A DNA stretch of 12,496 nucleotides, from positions 1 to 12,496 of the forward strand of contig JAHEEB010000033.1 of assembly GCA_024640925.1 (NCBI GenBank). Reading direction: 5' to 3'. Below, in pieces: positions 8,154 to 12,496 of this stretch. The notes under the pieces were generated by a model. It saw only the letters and a program-made list of their open reading frames with translations, had not been told where the DNA came from and ran no database searches. Source of the DNA: Bacteroidota bacterium. GTDB lineage: Bacteria; Bacteroidota; Bacteroidia; Bacteroidales; UBA10428. Within the stretch, counting starts at the first letter, position 1; the number at the start of each line of letters is the position of its first letter. A program made the position numbers and the translations under genes.

Positions 8154-8818
8154 TTATAATCCGATATTTCGTATGTTACACCGCAGAAATAGTTAAGCTG
8201 ATTATGCCTATTTGCATGAAAAATCTGGCCGTTCAAGGTATTATATGAACCATATGAAGTTTGAAATGTATTGGAAAGCTGTTGTATTTTTTCTTTTAAA
8301 ACCAAGTTCACTGTTCCGGCTAAGGGACTTTGATTTCCAGCAAAATCCTGTGATAAATAATTCGGATAAATGACAGATGCTGGTCCTCTTTGTACTTCAA
8401 TACGATCAATTGCTTGTATGTCAAGTGACATAGGATCAATAAAAGCATCTATAGGAATTCCCTGTAACATATAGGTACTATATTTTGGTCCAATACCACC
8501 ATAGGTACCCCAATTTGCATCATTTCTTGAGAGAACGCTTATCGAAACTCCAGGCAATTTAGCAATAGCTTCGCATATATTTCGGTTGCCAAATACAGTA
8601 TTTTCGAGTTCATTAGAACTAATTAAATCTACTTTTTGAGTGACTTCATTTTCAGATTGTGGAAACTTGCAGGGAGTAATGACAACATTAAGGAAGTCAT
8701 CAAGGCTCAATTGAAATAATTGATCAACCGTAACTTTATTTATAGTATCCTGTGCTATTATTGCCGGATAATGGGCAATTACTAATAAACTTATTGCAAT
8801 ATTTATCCTTTTAAACAT
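8126..8818 (-). CDS. TonB-dependent receptor, signal peptide and plug part (frameshifted)
   Basis: The first 230 codons of the receptor. The signal peptide is MFKRINIAISLLVIAHYPAIIA. Then comes LFQLSLDDFLNVVIT, the short segment before the plug seen in receptors of the LSLEELLN type, and the plug (about 50-178): GNRNICEAIAKLPGVSIS, YMLQGIPIDAF, IDRIEVQRGPASVIYP, and AGTVNLVLKEK. The first barrel strands follow (FQTSYGSYNTLNGQ, YFCGVTYEISDY). After Y221-K222 the frame runs into nine unrelated residues and TAA at 8128-8126. The proper continuation sits one base out of phase at 8153. As written, the product would be a plug with little barrel and non-functional. If the missing base is a sequencing error the gene is intact. 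No STN domain is present, so it does not look like a FecA-type transducer. Confidence 0.82.
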   Translation of the reverse strand: MFKRINIAISLLVIAHYPAIIAQDTINKVTVDQLFQLSLDDFLNVVITPCKFPQSENEVTQKVDLISSNELENTVFGNRNICEAIAKLPGVSISVLSRNDANWGTYGGIGPKYSTYMLQGIPIDAFIDPMSLDIQAIDRIEVQRGPASVIYPNYLSQDFAGNQSPLAGTVNLVLKEKIQQLSNTFQTSYGSYNTLNGQIFHANRHNQLNYFCGVTYEISDYKIMEPIILG

Positions 8819-9009
8819 TGATTCGCTTTTTAAACAAGTTATTCTTAAAAAACTGGTATTTTCTCTACTTAAGTTTTGAAGGCTCTTAACAAAAATCTGT
8901 CTGAAATGTGAGTCTGCATAGTTTTGTATTGTTTCTGTTTTGAAAATTTATCTAAACCACCGTTAAAAACATAATATAAGGTAATTAAATCCAGACAATA
9001 ATTTACTAT

Positions 9010-9029
9010 TTGATGATATCTATCATCAA
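9010..9029. promoter_or_regulatory. Perfect 8+4+8 dyad, possible operator
   Basis: TTGATGAT (9010-9017), spacer ATCT, ATCATCAA (9022-9029). It lies about 110 bases before the plus-strand kinase gene and about 190 bases before the receptor gene. The arms are too AT-rich for a terminator, and the symmetry suits a dimeric DNA-binding protein acting on either operon. No DNA-binding regulator is encoded in the window, so any ligand protein is unknown. Confidence 0.35.
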
Positions 9030-9088
9030 CTTCCTGCAATAACTTGATTTTGTTTAATTTTTAAAAAAAGCTATGTACTGGATTTTCT

Positions 9089-9098
9089 ATTGGCCAAT
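9089..9098. promoter_or_regulatory. 10-bp palindrome ATTGGCCAAT
   Basis: A perfect palindrome 39 bases before the kinase start codon at 9138, touching the TTTG of a weak promoter candidate (9098-9129). It could be an operator, but a 10-base palindrome can occur by chance. Confidence 0.25.
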
Positions 9099-9129
9099 TT
9101 GCTAATTATCTGTTTTTTTAGTAATTTAT
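9098..9129 (+). promoter_or_regulatory. Weak promoter candidate for plus-strand kinase operon
   Basis: TTTG (9098-9101), 20-base spacer, TAATTTAT (9122-9129). The -33 box and spacing fit the Bacteroidota consensus; the -7 box matches four of six fixed bases. It would place the transcript start within a few bases of ATG 9138, giving an almost leaderless mRNA, which makes it doubtful. Confidence 0.22.
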
Positions 9130-9137
9130 AGATAGTT

Positions 9138-11468
9138 ATGGACACAGATAATATTAAAAGTGGAAAACCGAAAATCCTGATAGTTGACGATCAACCAGCA
9201 AATAGGATTTTGTTGGAGGAACAATTAGGCTGTCTGGAGGTTAATTTTGAACATGCTGAATCCGGTGAGCAATGTTTAGCTATGTTAAACGATAAATCTT
9301 ACGCCTTAATCTGTCTTGATGTAATGATGCCTGATATGAATGGATACCAGGTACTGGAAAAGATCCGTGCAAATCCGTTAACTGATACAATTCCGGTAAT
9401 TATGATATCGGCTGTCTTTCAAGGTGACGAACATATAATAAAGGGTATTTCAAAAGGAGCTTTCGATTTCCTTCCAAAGCCAATAAATGTTGAAATACTT
9501 ATCAGCAAAGTAAACAATTTTATTCAGCTCTATGAAAAACAAAAGAGATTAGACGATTTGGTTAAAAAGTTAGAAATCACCAACAAAAGACTGCTTGAAA
9601 ATGAACAAAAATTTAAACGAATTACTCAATCTGCAAATGATGCCATCGTAGTACTAAGTCCATCCTACGAAATTAAATTTTACAATAAAGCTTGTCTTGA
9701 AATTTTTGGTTATAACCGTTACGAAATTCTTCTGGAAAATATCTTTGAATGTCTCATTGTTAAGAATTCGGAAAAAATACTTGTGGAGAATATTGAAAAA
9801 TTAAGACAGTCCAAGGGATTGTCTAGTAAATCTTTTCGATTAACCGGAAAAAACAAAGTGGGACTTGAATTTCCGGTTGAATTGTCCCTTGCTTTATATG
9901 AAACTGCTGAGGAAGAGTTTAATTATACATTAATTATAAGGGATATTAGCCATCAGGTAAAAACTGAAAAAGAAGCATTGGCCGCGAAAGAGCTAAGAGA
10001 AGCTAATAAAATAATGAAAGAATTTGTTGACAAGGTTACCCATGAGCTAAGAAGTCCGATGACTGCTATAATAGGAATTTCTGATTTGCTAATCAAATAT
10101 AATTCTCAAAACTTACAAAATAAACAAATAGAAGGGTTAAAATTAATCAATCAAAGTGGCAACCGGTTACTTGATCTTATTAATGATATACTCGATGTTT
10201 CCAAGCTGGAAGCAAAAAAACGTGAAGTACGTGTTGAGCGGTTTAATTTGAATGAATTTCTTGCAGAAATACGATCAATAGGTATGACCCTTATCGGTGA
10301 TAAGCCTATCAAATTCATTGTTCGAAAGAGTCCTGCCGTTTCTGAGTTTATTTCTACCGATCCAAATATTCTCTCACAAATACTTAACAATCTGCTTAGT
10401 AATGCGGTAAAATTTACCAATGAAGGCACAATAAGACTGCTAATACATCCTAAAGATAACTTCCTGTATTTCGAAATTAGTGATACCGGGATAGGCATCA
10501 GTCAAGAAAATCTGAAAATTATTTTCCGCAAATTTGAACAGATTGATAATTCTGCCAGCAAACAATATAAAGGTACCGGATTAGGATTGTATATTATAAA
10601 AAAGCTTATTGAACTCATGAAAGGTGAAATTCATGTAGAAAGTCAGATTGATGTTGGCACTAACATGATGTTCCATATTCCTGTTGTTCTGGAAGAAGTG
10701 ATTTTGCATGATGATATGCATGAAAAAGAAAACCCCCTTTTATATTTTAATAGAATAGACAAAACTACATCAAAGATTGCTGTGATTATTGATTTCAGAA
10801 CAGAATCTCATTATTTGTTAATACCTGTACTAGAAGAAGAAAATTATTTAGTATGTTCCTGCTATAGCTCGAATGCGGGATTATATGCAATAAAATCATA
10901 CTTGCCAGATATTATAATTCTTAAAATGGAAATGCCTAAAATACATGGCCATATGATTTTAAGAGAGATTGAAAATAACCTTTATCTTTCATCCATACCG
11001 GTCTTAATAATAAGTTCTATTGATGATTTTTCTCAAAAACCTATAATTAATCCATACAAGATCATTGATGAACCTCTTATTGCAAAAGATTTTATAAGGA
11101 ATGTCCGCAAACTCAATCTAAAACAATTTAACAAACTGAAAGTGGAGAACGTAATTATTACAGAAAAGCATAATAGGACTATTTCAAGCAAAGCGAAAAA
11201 CACAGAATTATTTGAAAATACGGATTTTGAATGCACTCAGCTTATAATCTTTAGAAGAATAATTATGCGATTGATACTTGATGGTATGGAACCAAACTCA
11301 AATAATTATAAAATTCTCGAATGGATTTTATCCAATAAAAGCAAATGTATTGAGGAATTTTATGTGATTGCTGAAGATCTTCCAACTAAAATATACAATT
11401 TGGTAAATACAACTCCAAACATCAAGATTATAAAAGAACAGGAGGTAAATTTATTCACAGCTCAGTAA
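9138..11468 (+). CDS. Hybrid histidine kinase, REC-PAS-HisKA-HATPase with degenerate receiver and extra tail
   Basis: A 776-residue cytoplasmic protein without membrane segments. N-terminal receiver (11-128; D17/D18, phosphoacceptor D61 in CLDVMMPDMNGY, S91, K114), coiled linker (130-158), PAS (159-275), HisKA with H302 in VTHELRSPMTAIIGISDLL, HATPase_c (N418-N422, DTGIGI at 449, GTGLGL at 479-484), then a receiver-like domain (545-660) and a tail (661-776). The receiver-like domain keeps the strand pattern and the MPKIHGH loop, but the phosphoacceptor position is K596 (ILKMEMP) and the usual KP lysine is E645 (DEPLI), so it cannot be phosphorylated in the normal way. The tail has no motif I recognise. 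The gene starts a plus-strand unit; the next kinase follows after 14 bases. Its length equals that of the other hybrid by coincidence: the domain order differs. Confidence 0.9.
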   Translation: MDTDNIKSGKPKILIVDDQPANRILLEEQLGCLEVNFEHAESGEQCLAMLNDKSYALICLDVMMPDMNGYQVLEKIRANPLTDTIPVIMISAVFQGDEHIIKGISKGAFDFLPKPINVEILISKVNNFIQLYEKQKRLDDLVKKLEITNKRLLENEQKFKRITQSANDAIVVLSPSYEIKFYNKACLEIFGYNRYEILLENIFECLIVKNSEKILVENIEKLRQSKGLSSKSFRLTGKNKVGLEFPVELSLALYETAEEEFNYTLIIRDISHQVKTEKEALAAKELREANKIMKEFVDKVTHELRSPMTAIIGISDLLIKYNSQNLQNKQIEGLKLINQSGNRLLDLINDILDVSKLEAKKREVRVERFNLNEFLAEIRSIGMTLIGDKPIKFIVRKSPAVSEFISTDPNILSQILNNLLSNAVKFTNEGTIRLLIHPKDNFLYFEISDTGIGISQENLKIIFRKFEQIDNSASKQYKGTGLGLYIIKKLIELMKGEIHVESQIDVGTNMMFHIPVVLEEVILHDDMHEKENPLLYFNRIDKTTSKIAVIIDFRTESHYLLIPVLEEENYLVCSCYSSNAGLYAIKSYLPDIIILKMEMPKIHGHMILREIENNLYLSSIPVLIISSIDDFSQKPIINPYKIIDEPLIAKDFIRNVRKLNLKQFNKLKVENVIITEKHNRTISSKAKNTELFENTDFECTQLIIFRRIIMRLILDGMEPNSNNYKILEWILSNKSKCIEEFYVIAEDLPTKIYNLVNTTPNIKIIKEQEVNLFTAQ

Positions 11469-11482
11469 ATTATAATAATAAG

Positions 11483-12496
11483 ATGGAACTGCCAAAAATT
11501 TTAATTGTTGATGATGAACCGGCCAATTTATTTTTAATATCTGGTCTTTTAAATTCGAATGGATATGAAACTTATACCGTAGATAGTGGAATAAAGTGTT
11601 TCGAATTTTTGGAGAAAAATATGCCGGATTTGATTTTACTTGATATTATGATGCCAAAAATGACTGGCAACGATGTTCTCGTTAAACTTATAGAATCAGA
11701 GGTTTACAGGAATATACCTGTGATAATGGTAACGGCAAAAGTAGCTGCCGAAGATGTAAGTGAATCATTAAATAGAGGTGCCATTGATTATATTCGAAAA
11801 CCATTTAATGAAATAGAATTATTAGCACGGGTGAAAGTAGGTATCCGATTAAAGCTAAACGAAGACAATTTGCGCAATATGGTTCAGCAACGAGATAACT
11901 TCGTAAGAATAATATCCCATGATTTACGATCGCCATTTACGGCAATTCATGGTTTTGCCCAGTTGCTAATGAATGAAGAAAATCTGACTTCCGAACAAAA
12001 GGAGTTTGTAAATTATATTATCGATTCTGTTCAATATAGCAATGACTATTTTAATAAACTTCTTAGTTGGACAATGCTAGAATCATCGGATTTAAAGTTG
12101 AATTTATCGGAAGTGAATTTGTATAAACTTTTTGAAGGAGTGATTAGAATATTTCATAATAACTCGAATGAAAAATCGATACTTATCCTATCCAATGGTG
12201 ATGAGAACCTTACGATTCGAGCTGATGAGACTTTTTTCAGGCAAGTTATTGCAAACCTAATTAATAATGCTATAAAATTTACCCCTGAAAATGGCATCAT
12301 TGAAGTTAAAGCAGTAAAATCATCCGATAAAATTTATATATCGGTAAGTGATACGGGGGTTGGTGTACCTGCGGAAACCACTAATGATGAATTATTTTCG
12401 GGTAAAATTTTAAAATCGGAACGTGGAACAAAAGGCGAGAAGGGAACAGGTATTGGTTTGTCCATATGTAAAAAAATAGTTGACGCTCATTCCTTT
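11483..12496 (+). CDS. REC-HisKA-HATPase histidine kinase, 3' end beyond window
   Basis: Partial: 338 codons up to the window edge, no stop. Receiver (4-120; D10/D11, phosphoacceptor D54 in LILLDIMMPKMTGN, T84, K106 in YIRKPF), short coiled linker, HisKA with H146 in IISHDLRSPFTAIHGFAQLL, and HATPase_c (N258-N262, DTGVGVP at 290, GTGIGLS at 321). The window ends just after the G2 box, so only about 20 to 30 residues of the ATPase domain, or further domains, are missing. There is no membrane segment. This is the regulator-first, soluble kinase type common in Bacteroidota. The ATG at 11483 begins the first receiver strand (MELPKILIVDDE). It follows the preceding hybrid after 14 bases and is probably co-transcribed. 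It could take phosphate from another kinase on D54 and adjust its own H146 activity (inference). Confidence 0.9.
   Translation, partial: MELPKILIVDDEPANLFLISGLLNSNGYETYTVDSGIKCFEFLEKNMPDLILLDIMMPKMTGNDVLVKLIESEVYRNIPVIMVTAKVAAEDVSESLNRGAIDYIRKPFNEIELLARVKVGIRLKLNEDNLRNMVQQRDNFVRIISHDLRSPFTAIHGFAQLLMNEENLTSEQKEFVNYIIDSVQYSNDYFNKLLSWTMLESSDLKLNLSEVNLYKLFEGVIRIFHNNSNEKSILILSNGDENLTIRADETFFRQVIANLINNAIKFTPENGIIEVKAVKSSDKIYISVSDTGVGVPAETTNDELFSGKILKSERGTKGEKGTGIGLSICKKIVDAHSF

Larger units (their letters stand above)
8819..9137. other. Divergent intergenic region between the two signalling operons
   Basis: 319 bases with no gene, carrying the start regions of the minus-strand receptor operon (ATG 8818) and the plus-strand kinase operon (ATG 9138). 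It contains a 20-base dyad at 9010-9029 and a 10-base palindrome at 9089-9098. An exact -7-like TAGTTTTG occurs at 8919-8926 (plus) but without a -33 TTTG at the right distance. For the minus strand I found no convincing promoter; TTTG at 8893-8890 with TAAGTAGA 18 bases on is a poor match. Promoter positions are therefore open. Confidence 0.55.

Noticed and set aside
11440..11445. Perfect AGGAGG Shine-Dalgarno-like sequence before the last kinase gene
   Set aside because: It lies inside the preceding gene and 37 bases before ATG 11483. The only in-frame codon at a useful distance is ATT (11453-11455), a very rare start, and Bacteroidota make little use of such sites. Probably codon-driven chance.
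1092..11468. The two 776-residue hybrid kinases as a duplicated pair
   Set aside because: The equal length is coincidence. One is REC-PAS-PAS-kinase-REC with an active second receiver, the other REC-PAS-kinase-pseudoreceiver-tail, and their kinase cores differ clearly.
1..12496. CRISPR arrays, tRNA or rRNA genes, insertion sequences
   Set aside because: I saw no regularly spaced repeats, no tRNA-like cloverleaf or rRNA segments, and no transposase motifs or terminal inverted repeats in the window.

Overview
The window looks like chromosomal DNA of a Bacteroidota organism. It is AT-rich, it carries a SusC-free but Bacteroidota-flavoured TonB-dependent receptor and several hybrid histidine kinases, and one promoter fits the Bacteroidota TTTG-N20-TAnnTTTG consensus (773-804, minus strand). 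Start codons mostly lack Shine-Dalgarno sequences. A Bacteroidales/Marinilabiliales-type host is my guess from protein flavour, not something I can prove here.

Layout. Positions 1-324 are non-coding and rich in hairpins. Positions 325-739 (minus) hold the remains of a small exported protein whose reading frame is broken twice. Positions 740-1091 are non-coding, with that gene's promoter and an inverted repeat. From 8818 down to 1092 runs one tight minus-strand operon: a TonB-dependent outer-membrane receptor (interrupted by a one-base frameshift), a periplasmic YfiR-family protein, a membrane histidine kinase with a YfiN-like CHASE8 sensor, HAMP and two PAS domains, a single-domain Rcp1-like response regulator, and a cytoplasmic REC-PAS-PAS-kinase-REC hybrid. 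A 319-base divergent spacer (8819-9137) holds two dyads. On the plus strand follow a REC-PAS-kinase hybrid with a degenerate second receiver (9138-11468) and a REC-kinase protein cut by the window end (11483 onward).

How it may work. In YfiBNR, the periplasmic YfiR represses the CHASE8-HAMP diguanylate cyclase YfiN. Here the YfiR and CHASE8-HAMP parts are kept, but the GGDEF output is replaced by a phytochrome-type histidine kinase with an Rcp1-type partner, and the first gene is a TonB-dependent receptor rather than the lipoprotein YfiB. I infer an envelope-sensing route: outer-membrane receptor, YfiR, kinase, receiver, downstream hybrid kinases. No DNA-binding, HPt or GGDEF/EAL domain is encoded in the window, so the final output lies elsewhere.

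Three reading-frame breaks (two in the small gene, one in the receptor) can each be repaired by adding one base to a mononucleotide run. Two of them lie in the same 8-mer, TTATAAAA. Sequencing under-call, real decay or slippage are all possible, so these two genes should be read with care.
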